64,000 nt of DNA from Sansalvadorimonas sp965243775 (GTDB lineage: Bacteria; Pseudomonadota; Gammaproteobacteria; Pseudomonadales; Endozoicomonadaceae): positions 1 to 64,000 of the forward strand of contig CBDEWF010000162.1 in assembly GCA_965243775.1 (NCBI GenBank), written 5' to 3'. Positions within the stretch are counted from its first letter, which is position 1. The number at the start of each line of letters is the position of its first letter. The position numbers and the translations under genes were made by a program. Under the pieces are notes generated by a model, which did no database searches, had not been told where the DNA came from, and worked only from the letters and a program-made list of their open reading frames with translations. Positions 44,952-53,900 of the stretch are shown piece by piece.

Positions 44952-45782
44952 TCAGTATGTAGTGGTCAAGTCCAATTCCTGTTGCTCAAAATCTACCGGA
45001 CTCATGTAGTCGAGGTATGAGTGCAACCTCTCGTTGTTGTAGAACAAAATGTAATCAACAACATGTGCTTCAACTTCTGCCCGGGTATCGTAGATGTAGT
45101 GGTCTGTCCTCTCCCTTTTCAGACTGCCAAAGAAACGTTCCATCACTGAGTTATCCCAGCAATTCCCCTTGCGACTCATACTGCAAATCATGCCGTACTC
45201 CCTGAGCTGCTTCTGGTAATCCAGAGAGGCATATTGGCTGCCGCGATCAGAATGATGCATCACGCCCTTTTCAGGTTTTCTGCCCCAGTAAGCCATTCTC
45301 ACGGCTTCCAGTGGCAAGTCTGTCGTCATGCGGCTGCTCATGGACCACCCAACAACCTTCCGGGAAAACAAGTCTACGACGGCAGCCAGGTAGACCCAAC
45401 CTTCGCGGGTCCACAAGTAGGTGATATCTGCGACGTAGACCTTGTCCGGCTCCGCTATCATAAATTCACGGTTCAGCAGGTTGGGAGCAACTGGCAGCTT
45501 GTGCTTGCTGTTAGTCGTTACCTTGAATTTTCGGGATACCCGCACCTTCAGGCCAAGCTTTCGCATCAGGCTTCTTGCCTGATAGCGTCCCACGCAGTAA
45601 CCCTTTTTTCGCAAGGCTTGCGCCATACGACGACTCCCATAGGAAGCATCTGACTGAGCAAAAATTTCTCTGGTATCAACTTCCATACGGAACGCTTCAG
45701 GATCAATTTGCTTTTTTGTTGCCTGACCTTTATCCCATTCATAGAAACCGCTGCGGCTGACTTTCAGCGTTTTGCAAAGCAC
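44952..45782 (-). CDS. IS3 transposase OrfB (DDE domain)
   Basis: 276 codons of an rve integrase-type transposase: helical LKVSRSGFYEW, YGSRRMAQALRKKGY, then the DDE core with KVYVADITYLWTREGWVYLA (first Asp), HHSDRGSQYAS (second Asp) and GNCWDNSVMERFFGSLKRE (Glu). It is normally made as an OrfAB fusion by -1 frameshifting at the A7 run (near 45865-45875). The stop codon TGA at 44952-44954 lies outside the IS: the frame runs through the terminal repeat and target duplication into host DNA. Confidence 0.93.
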   Translation of the reverse strand: MLCKTLKVSRSGFYEWDKGQATKKQIDPEAFRMEVDTREIFAQSDASYGSRRMAQALRKKGYCVGRYQARSLMRKLGLKVRVSRKFKVTTNSKHKLPVAPNLLNREFMIAEPDKVYVADITYLWTREGWVYLAAVVDLFSRKVVGWSMSSRMTTDLPLEAVRMAYWGRKPEKGVMHHSDRGSQYASLDYQKQLREYGMICSMSRKGNCWDNSVMERFFGSLKRERTDHYIYDTRAEVEAHVVDYILFYNNERLHSYLDYMSPVDFEQQELDLTTTY

Positions 45783-46191
45783 GGCTACAGGGTAGGCCTT
45801 CCTTTCCCGCTGTATAAAGGCAAATCTTACAGCTGGTCTTTTGCAAAGAAGGCCATGGCTTTTTTTAAGATTTCCTGCTCCATTCTGAGCTGCCTGTTTT
45901 CAGCTTCAAGTGCTTTGATTTTTTGTTGTTCGGGTGTTAAAGCCTGGTTACCTTTACCGGAAAAGCCAACGCTTCCTGCTCCTGATGCTGTCTGATCCAC
46001 CGTCGCAGATTTCCTGAGCTGATCCCCAAGCTTCTGGCCACGGCAGCCGGAGATTGGCCTTGCTCAACTACCAGCTCTATTGCTTTGAGTTTGTACTCCT
46101 GAGAATAATTCTTCCGCTTTGCCATTTTTAACCTCGTTACTGATTGCACTATTGTGCTTAACGAGGTGTCCGGAGTCATTAGACCACTTCA
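44958..46191 (-). mobile_element. IS3-family insertion sequence (1234 bp) with GTA duplication
   Basis: Ends TGTAGTGGTC (left) and TGAAGTGGTC (right, read inwards) are imperfect inverted repeats. GTA flanks both ends (44955-44957, 46192-46194), a 3-bp duplication usual for IS3. It contains orfA and orfB on the minus strand with an A7 slippery stretch near the orfA end. Confidence 0.93.
45827..46125 (-). pseudogene. IS3 OrfA with a frameshift
   Basis: From ATG 46125 the frame encodes MAKRKNYSQEYKLKAIELV and the helix-turn-helix ARSLGISSGNLRRWIRQ, then leaves the expected frame and stops at 45937. The usual continuation (SGAGSVGFSGKGNQAL, then the leucine-zipper-like part with ENRQLRMEQEILKKAMAFFA) is in another frame from about 45990 to the TAA at 45827-45829. 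The frame difference is consistent with loss of one base near 45985-46005, so this copy is probably not active. Confidence 0.75.
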
Positions 46192-47443
46192 GTAGTTGCA
46201 CTGTCTTTTGTAAAGCCAGAAGTTATGAGGGCAGTCGGTCCGCTGAAGGTTTCTATAAAATTGGATAATGTAACAGTTGCTTCATTGGAACAGACAACAT
46301 CAGCCTCGCCCGTTTGTACTCTTTCCAATTTGGGATCAGCCACATCACGCAAGCTCGTTACTGGAACTTCAAGTGCTGATATTGATAAGAGCGAGGAACT
46401 GGATGCTCCAATGTCATCTTCAGCAAGAGTTCTGGAAGACTGGGAGGTTGGAATAGAAAGAGGTACAGCACTGTTTACTGAGTTTGACGAGTTTATTAAC
46501 TATTGCTTGAGCACGTTGGATAAAAGTGATCAAGAAATATGCAAAAGTTGCTTGAATGTAAATAGCGGCGATCAGGAAGCAAGAAGAGTACAGCTGCAGG
46601 TGCTGAGGGGAAGGTGCCACACTGATGAAAAAGCTCTGCGAACTTACGCTGTTTATCTCCTTGCAGAAGGCAATAATTTTGCAACAACTGCGGTTCAGCT
46701 CAATGATTTACGACAGGGAGAAATAACGCTGTATGACAAGGATATACAGCGTTATTTTTTTTGTGAAACACCCAAAGAACTTTATGCTTTGGGAAGAGTA
46801 TTTGGTGTGTCCTATGCGCAGTCACTAAGAGCCAAAGCCTGTCAAGGAACAAAAGAGGGAAGAAATGCCACTTACTGGCTGGTTAAATTATTGCGCGATA
46901 CACATAGTAAAATTGGAGGGGTTGTCAGCACACTTAACAGAGGACAAGCAGTACCCTGTCCGTTTGGTGATCCATGGACGCACATAGATGTTCATCTAAT
47001 GCTGGGTACTAAGGTTGGAGAGTTACTCAACACATTAAGAAATAATCCTAAAGATAAGGCACCTTCGCAAGTGATATTTGCCATGATCAATAGGGGGGAT
47101 ATGCATGCCTTAGAAAGCTATATCATGTATTGGCGTAAACAGGGACTGCCGGACAATAAAATTGCGGACAGACTTCGAAATAAAGTTTGTATTCCAGGCC
47201 CTAAGGCTGAAGGCAGAACATGGAGAGGCGATATAATTGAAACAGTTTTAAATGAATTGGCCTCAACCTCAGAAAAAACATCTCCGGAAACCTGTAGTGC
47301 TCTGGAATCCATTGAGTTTTTGAGCTAGGCATTTCCATCTTATATGCCGCCATGGTGGTATTCAGTCAGGTGTGTTACAAATATCCCCGATAAGAATACA
47401 AGTGCTGGAATTGATCCGGCATAACAAAGGCCACACAAGTAAG

Positions 47444-47845
47444 ATGGTTGAGAATCAGGCTGGTCCCAGGATTATGGTGATTGATGACAGTAAAACCATA
47501 AGAAGGACAGCAAAACTACTGTTGCAGAGTGCCGGTTGTGAAGTGATAACAGCCATTGACGGGTTTGATGCCCTCGCCAGAATTATTGATACACAGCCAG
47601 ATCTGATTTTTGTCGATATCATGATGCCGCGCCTGGATGGTTACCAGACCTGTGCGCTTATAAAGAACAACTCAAAATATAAAGACACCCCCGTCATTAT
47701 GCTTTCCAGCAAAAACGGGTTATTTGATAAAGCCAAGGGGCGGATCGTGGGTTCTGATAAATATCTGACCAAACCTTTCGGCAGGGATGAGTTGTTGAGT
47801 GTTATACGGGAATATATACCTCAACAGGCCCTGGGACATGAATAA
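47444..47845 (+). CDS. pilG: Twitching response regulator PilG
   Basis: I start at ATG 47444 (MVENQAGPRIMVIDDSKT), which fits P. aeruginosa PilG; the frame opens earlier but that part is not conserved. The 133-residue single receiver domain has DDSKTIRRTA, phospho-acceptor Asp in FVDIMMPRLDGYQTC and the Lys in YLTKPFG. Phosphorylated by ChpA, PilG promotes pilus extension and cAMP signalling. Confidence 0.96.
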   Translation: MVENQAGPRIMVIDDSKTIRRTAKLLLQSAGCEVITAIDGFDALARIIDTQPDLIFVDIMMPRLDGYQTCALIKNNSKYKDTPVIMLSSKNGLFDKAKGRIVGSDKYLTKPFGRDELLSVIREYIPQQALGHE

Positions 47846-47900
47846 AGAAATACATTCTCTGTCGTTTCTGGAATGAATCGGAAAACCAAGTGGGGAATAT

Positions 47901-48266
47901 ATGACCAGAATCTTGATTATTGATGATTCTCCAACAGAAACAGCTGTTCTTGAAAAGATGCTGACACAGCACGGTTATGAGGTACTGAAGTCTGATAATG
48001 GTGCAGACGGTGTCGCTCTCTGCCGTGCAGAAAAGCCTGACGCAGTGCTGATGGATATTGTCATGCCTGGCCTGAATGGCTTTCAGGCTACGAGGCAGCT
48101 GGCCCGCAGTCCTGAGACCTGTGCTATTCCGGTGATCATCGTGACCACCAAAGACCAGGAGACTGACCGGGTCTGGGGGGAGCGTCAGGGAGCAAAAGGG
48201 TATCTCACCAAGCCCGTTGAAGAACAGACATTGATAACGGCTCTTGACAAGGTAATGGCAGCCTGA
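47901..48266 (+). CDS. pilH: Twitching response regulator PilH
   Basis: The 121-residue single receiver domain has IDDSPTE, the acceptor Asp in VLMDIVMPGLNGFQATR, VTTKDQETDR and YLTKPVEE. PilH works opposite to or downstream of PilG in the Chp system. Its stop overlaps the pilI ATG by one base. Confidence 0.95.
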   Translation: MTRILIIDDSPTETAVLEKMLTQHGYEVLKSDNGADGVALCRAEKPDAVLMDIVMPGLNGFQATRQLARSPETCAIPVIIVTTKDQETDRVWGERQGAKGYLTKPVEEQTLITALDKVMAA

Positions 48267-48811
48267 TGAATACACCTTTTGAACTTTTGCTTGATCTTGA
48301 CCGACGGGCCCGCTGTTTTGCCGGGGAGCTGCCGTCCTGTGAGAAAGTCAAAAGTTACTCGAGAGGTGTCGGATTTATTCTTCGGGGGGAGCACTTTGTC
48401 TCTCCTCTGGAAGATGTTCATGAAGTGCTCAGGGTTCCGGAAAAACTGACAATAATACCTGGCGTACAACCCTGGGTTTGCGGTGTTGCCAATGTGCGTG
48501 GACGACTTCTGCCGATTGTGGATCTGGGAGACTTTCTCGGTCTTGAAGTCAGCAACAGTTCCTGCCAGAAAGTGCTGGTGATTGAGCTGGGGGATCTGTT
48601 CTGTGGATTACTGGTTGATGAAGTGACAGGCATGCAGCACTTCGATGAAGGCAGCTATAGCGAAAGTGTTCCGATAGAAACAGTGGATGTTATCCGGCCG
48701 TTTCTGGCAGGGAGTTATCGACAGGATGGTGAGCATCTTCTTTTCAGCCTGCGGGCTCTGGCTGGAAATGAAAAATTTATGCAGGCTTCACTGATGAGGA
48801 GTGCGGCCTGA
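48266..48811 (+). CDS. pilI: CheW-like adaptor PilI
   Basis: The 181-residue CheW-domain protein couples PilJ to ChpA. VSPLEDVHEVLRVPEKLTII, then PGVQPWVCGVANVRGRLLPI and FCGLLVDEVTGMQHF are characteristic. It is translationally linked to pilH and followed by pilJ. Confidence 0.94.
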   Translation: MNTPFELLLDLDRRARCFAGELPSCEKVKSYSRGVGFILRGEHFVSPLEDVHEVLRVPEKLTIIPGVQPWVCGVANVRGRLLPIVDLGDFLGLEVSNSSCQKVLVIELGDLFCGLLVDEVTGMQHFDEGSYSESVPIETVDVIRPFLAGSYRQDGEHLLFSLRALAGNEKFMQASLMRSAA

Positions 48812-48873
48812 GCCATGTGATCTCAGACAAGTGAAACAGGCAGGGATCTTTGACCTGCAGGGACAACAAGAAA

Positions 48874-50931
48874 ATGAAAGCCAATGACAAATCAGGGACG
48901 GGAGCCAGTAAAAGTATCTCGGTACTTTTTGTTTTACTGGTTGTCGCTGTTACGGCAACAGTGGCTGGCTTTTGGCAGCTGAACAGGCAGGGAGCCCTGG
49001 ATCGTGAGTATATTGTCCATGCCGGTGAGATGCGGGTGTTGTCCCAGCAGATAGCGACTAGTGCCAGAGAAGCCGCCACTGGCAAGGCAGAAGCCTTTGA
49101 TGAATTACTGAGGGCCCGTAATGAATTTCAGCGGCGTTATGGTCTTCTTTTTGGTGCCATAGAACCATCATCAGCAGCGATTCTGCCCAGTGCAGTCAGG
49201 AGGCCCATGGATGGTCTTTCAGAAACCTGGGCAAGAGTACAGGATGATGCTGAAAGTATTATCAGCAACCGGGAGACTGTCTTGGCGCTGCATGAGGTTG
49301 CCGCCACCCTGGCCGAGATAATTCCCCAGCTTCAGGTTCAGAATGACGATGTGGTTCAGGCCTTGGTAGATGACAATACTTCTGCCAAACAGATTACTAT
49401 TGCCCAGGGGCAGTCCCTTCGGGCCGAACGGATTTTAAGCAGCATCTCTAGAGTTCTGGAAGAAGGCCAGAATGCCGTAGTGGAAGCGGATAACATCAGT
49501 CAGGAAGCCAGGCTGTATAGGGTGGTTCTCAACGGCCTGCTGGAAGGAAATACAGAGCTGGACATCAGCAAAGTCTCCAGCCCTGAAGCTATTACCCTGC
49601 TGAAAGAGACTGCTGATCTGTTTACCTTTGTTTCCGGGGCCGTTGAGGATATTCAACGTACATCTGTGGAACTTTTTCTGGTCAGTGAAGCATCTGACTC
49701 AATTCTCAGGGATTCCCAGACCCTGCTGCAAAACACCTCCAGCCTGACCAGCGCATTTGAAGCCCTGTCCCGGGAAAGGGGGCTGCTCCAGGGCAATGAA
49801 TACACGGTTATTGTTCCCGGTGCCGTAGCCTTGATTTCCATACTGATGATCGGCTGGGTCATGGTGCGTGATACCCGCCGCCGTTATCGTGAGACGGCTG
49901 CCAGCAACGAGTTGAACCAGACTGCGATTCTCCGGCTTCTGGATGAACTGGCAGATCTGGCCGATGGTGACCTGACAGTTTCAGCGACTGTCTCGGAAGA
50001 TTTTACCGGGGCTATTGCTGACTCCATCAATTTCTCTATCGAGCAGTTAAGAACCCTGGTTGATACCATAAACCAGACGGCTGTTTCCGTAGCCGGTGCA
50101 GCTGATGAAACCCAGAATACAGCCCATCATCTGGCCCAGGCTGCTGAGCATCAGGCCCGGGAAATTTCCGGTGCGTCCGCTGCGATTAATGAGATGGCAG
50201 TATCCATTGACCAGGTATCAGCCAATGCCAAGGAATCTTCAGCAGTGGCTGAGCGCTCTGTGGAGATTGCCAAAAAGGGTAACAAGGTTGTTCAGAATAC
50301 CATCGCCGGTATGGATACCATCCGTGAGCAGATTCAGGATACTTCCAAGCGAATTAAACGACTGGGCGAGTCTTCCCAGGAGATCGGCGATATCGTTTCG
50401 CTGATCAATGAGATTGCAGACCAGACCAATATTCTGGCCTTGAATGCAGCCATACAGGCCTCAATGGCCGGCAGTGCCGGGCGAGGGTTTGCAGTCGTAG
50501 CCGATGAGGTTCAGCGCCTGGCTGAGCGGGCTTCAGCTGCAACCCGCCAGATAGAAGGGCTGGTGAAAACCATCCAGACAGATACCAATGAAGCTGTGAT
50601 CTCCATGGAGCAGACAACGACGGAAGTCGTCCGTGGTGCATCTCTGGCCCAGGATGCCGGGGTCTCCCTGGAAGAGATTGAAACTGTTTCCCGAACTCTT
50701 TCTGAACTGATCTCCAATATCTCCCGGGCCGCCAGCCAGCAGGCCGCCTCTGCTGGCCATGTGTCCAGCACGATGCGGGTTATTCAGGAAATCACCACCC
50801 AGACTTCAGCCGGAACCAATGCTACAGCGCACTCTGTTGGACACCTTGCCGACATGGCCAGCAATATGCGTGAGTCAGTATCAGGATTCAAGCTTCCCGA
50901 GCGGATACATGAGACATCAGAGGTCGTCTGA
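48874..50931 (+). CDS. pilJ: Methyl-accepting chemotaxis protein PilJ
   Basis: I start at ATG 48874 (MKANDKSGTG), giving 685 residues, close to P. aeruginosa PilJ (682). Two membrane segments (SVLFVLLVVAVTATVAGF; VALISILMIGWVMV) enclose a periplasmic helical sensor; then HAMP-like and the MCP signalling tip (LINEIADQTNILALNAAIQA with GRGFAVVADEVQRLAERA). PilJ senses surface contact or pilin and signals through PilI to ChpA. pilK (CheR-like), usually next, is missing. Confidence 0.96.
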   Translation: MKANDKSGTGASKSISVLFVLLVVAVTATVAGFWQLNRQGALDREYIVHAGEMRVLSQQIATSAREAATGKAEAFDELLRARNEFQRRYGLLFGAIEPSSAAILPSAVRRPMDGLSETWARVQDDAESIISNRETVLALHEVAATLAEIIPQLQVQNDDVVQALVDDNTSAKQITIAQGQSLRAERILSSISRVLEEGQNAVVEADNISQEARLYRVVLNGLLEGNTELDISKVSSPEAITLLKETADLFTFVSGAVEDIQRTSVELFLVSEASDSILRDSQTLLQNTSSLTSAFEALSRERGLLQGNEYTVIVPGAVALISILMIGWVMVRDTRRRYRETAASNELNQTAILRLLDELADLADGDLTVSATVSEDFTGAIADSINFSIEQLRTLVDTINQTAVSVAGAADETQNTAHHLAQAAEHQAREISGASAAINEMAVSIDQVSANAKESSAVAERSVEIAKKGNKVVQNTIAGMDTIREQIQDTSKRIKRLGESSQEIGDIVSLINEIADQTNILALNAAIQASMAGSAGRGFAVVADEVQRLAERASAATRQIEGLVKTIQTDTNEAVISMEQTTTEVVRGASLAQDAGVSLEEIETVSRTLSELISNISRAASQQAASAGHVSSTMRVIQEITTQTSAGTNATAHSVGHLADMASNMRESVSGFKLPERIHETSEVV

Positions 50932-50961
50932 ACGGGCAGATTCTGATGGGCAGGAGCATTT

Positions 50962-53900
50962 ATGGAAGATCGTCACAGCATAGACAGCCATGACGGAAGC
51001 CGTCATAACTGGGTGGCTCTTGGTTGGGTGCAGGATGACATTGCCATCGCCCTGACTCACGCCCGGCAGTCTCTGGAGGCTTATGTCGCCAGTCCAGGCA
51101 ATGAAAGCCATCTAAAGGACTGTCTGAAGCAGATACACCAGGTGCGCTGTGCTCTGGAAATGGTCGAGTTTGAAGTTCCGGTCACTCTTGCTGAAGAGAT
51201 GGAACGGCTGGTCCAGGCGTTTCAGGATAACTCTCTGCCTGTTCGCAGTGATACTTATGAAGCATTGGTCCGTGCCATGGCTGGTCTGCCGGTGTGGCTG
51301 AAACAGCTGCAGTTCAACCACCGGGAGAGTATTGCTGGTGGCATCACGGCTATTAATGATCTTCGGAGTGTCAGGGGGGAAAGCCTTCTTTCTGAGACAA
51401 CGGTTTTTTCTCCAGACCTCAAATCATTAACACCGCCTGTCAGTGAAGCGGAACTGGCCAGGTTTCAGGGAGAGTCTCTGGGATTGCTGCTGAAGAAGCT
51501 GCGGCAAATGTATCAGTTCGCTTTAGTCGGTTTTTTTAATAATCCCGGAGATTCCACTCACCAGAATTACCTGATTCGGGTGTTTGAACGGATGTCTTCA
51601 CTGTGCAGTGGCATGCCCTCCTCTGACCTCTGGCCTGTGGCTTTAGCACTGGTACAGGGGGTGAAGGAAGGCGAAGTCAACATTGGCCCGGCGATACGGA
51701 ACCTCTTGCGCCAGATCGATAAGGTACTGGCTGAAGCTGTGGGTGACCTGCCGTTATGGTTTAACCGGTCGATAGATGAGTCTCTTCTGAAAAACTGTCT
51801 CTATTACGTCACCTGTAGTCTCTCAGATGATCGGATTACGGCAGAGATCAAACAACGATATAACCTATACCAGGCTTTGCCAGAGAGTCCCGGCATGGAT
51901 AAAGATGTTGCTAACCGGGATTCGATCTTTTCTTCAGAAAAAGCTATTAACTCAGACAAGGCTCTTACTTCAGAAGAAGCACTGGCTCTGAAAAACTTGC
52001 AATCTGCCCAACGGGCAGTTTTGCAGGAAGCCTGCACAGGTATAAAGCAGGCCTGCAGTGCCATCTCAGAATTGATCTCTTCCGGCTGGAATCGGAAAGT
52101 GATTACCCAGGTTCCGGAAATGCTGGCCCAAGTTTACGGTGCTCTGGATATTATTGGACAGAGCCGGTTGTCCAGCCTCGCTAAAGCTGCCAGACACTAT
52201 GTTGAAGCGGTACTTCTGCAATCTGCCCAGCAGCCAGACTGGCAGGAGCTGGAGAACTTTGCTGACGTGCTTTCCGCAACAGAGTACCTTCTTGAGCGGC
52301 TGAAACAGGATGATCTTGACCGGCAGGACTCTACCCTCTCCCGTGCAGAGGAGAGCCTCGCAAGGCTCAGATTTTTTGATCAGGGGGACAATACAGCCGC
52401 TCTGGAGTTTGCTATCGAGCAGCCCATTGAACCGCAACAGCTGTACACAGATCTTGATCAGGATCTTTTCCAAAACGCAGACGATGAAACTGTCAGTTAC
52501 GGAGAGCTGGACCAGGAGTTTATTGAGATATTCAGTGAAGAGGCCAGAGAAATCAGACAGCTTCTTCATCAAAACATGGATCTCTGGAAGTCTGAACCCG
52601 CAAACCATGAGGCGTTAAATAACCTGCGGCGGGGGTTTCATACTTTAAAAGGCAGTGGTCGTATGGCAGGAGCCGTGGTGATCGGTGATCTGTCATGGGC
52701 GGTTGAGAATATGCTGAATGGCCTTCTGGAGGAGCAAGTTCGGTATCACTCTGCCATGGCTGAAGTCGTTGATGCAGCCATTTCATTGCTGCCCGGGCTT
52801 GTTGATGAGTATATCTGCCAAAGTCAGCAGGTTTCAGAAGATGTCCAATCCTGTATCCGGGTTGCAGAAGCCCTTAGCCGAGGGGAAGCCCTTAGCCGAG
52901 AAAAAATAGCTCATAGCCGAGAAGAAACAGCCCTTAGCCATGGAGAAGCTCTTTCCGGCAAGGACAAACCGGACATTGGACTGGACCCGGAGCTGACAGA
53001 AATTTTTTCCAGTGAAGCCGGTATTTTGCTACAGGAACTGGGTATTTTTATCGATTCCTGTAATGATCCGGACGCTGGTTCTTCGCGTCCTGTTACTGAT
53101 GAGCTGCTGCACTCCCTTCATACTCTGAAAGGAAGTGCCAGCATGGCTGGCGTAAGCCCCGTGGTTGAGATTGCCACAGCCCTGGAGCATCTGGCCAGAG
53201 AGCTGAGGACCTTTGGAATTGAGGCTGATGATGAGACTGCCAGCCTGATTATGCGGGGAGTGATACTGATTCAGCAGAGTCTTGAGCAGTTGGATAGCAC
53301 GCCATTTCAGAGAGTTGATGGTACAGATGAGTGGCTTGAGGAAATCAACGGCTTAATCAACCGGTACTTACAGGAATATGATGACCAGGAAGGCAGTTTT
53401 GACACGGCTGAACTGTTTCAGGAAGCCTCTCTTTCATCCGTTCTTGATGCCGGTACTGATCTTGCGAGTTGGAACAGAAACCCTTCAGATCCTTTTGTTT
53501 CCCAAATATGCGACAGCCTTCTGACCCTGGCAGGCAATGCCCGCCTGTATGAGCAGGATGTCATTGGTGATCTGGCAGAAGAGCTGGCAGTTGTTTACCA
53601 GGTTCTGCAGGAGAAAAATTATCCGGCTACCGAAGAAGATATCGCTACCCTGGCTGCAGCCCATGAACGGCTGATCAACATGCTTGATGAGCTGGCCGGA
53701 CAGCAGACTCCCCGGGTCTGTGAAACTACCATGGTTAATCTGCAGCGATTGATTGATGAGATTGAATCAACAGATCATAGTGCCCGGCCCCTGACCTCTG
53801 ACGATGATGAACATGCGCCTGAGCTTCTGGCTGTTTTCCTTGATGAGGCCATGGATAATCTGGATGCCGCATCCAAGGCGCTCTACCGCTGGCTGGAAGA

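Larger units (their letters stand above)
44868..47328 (+). pseudogene. Orphan gene split by an IS3 insertion (407 codons if rejoined)
   Basis: The 5' part (44868-44957, ATG with AAAAAGGA upstream) encodes 30 residues ending SGSQESV. The 3' part resumes at 46195 after the IS and one copy of the GTA duplication, reading VALSFVKPEV and then MRAVGPLKVS... to the stop at 47328. The join is exactly in frame, so the original protein had 407 residues. The remaining 367-codon frame from ATG 46225 might be translated but lacks a ribosome-binding site. The protein is helical with several Cys and no motif I know. Its position right after the RING gene suggests a related role. The interrupted 5' end would stop inside the IS at 45020. 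Confidence 0.85.
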
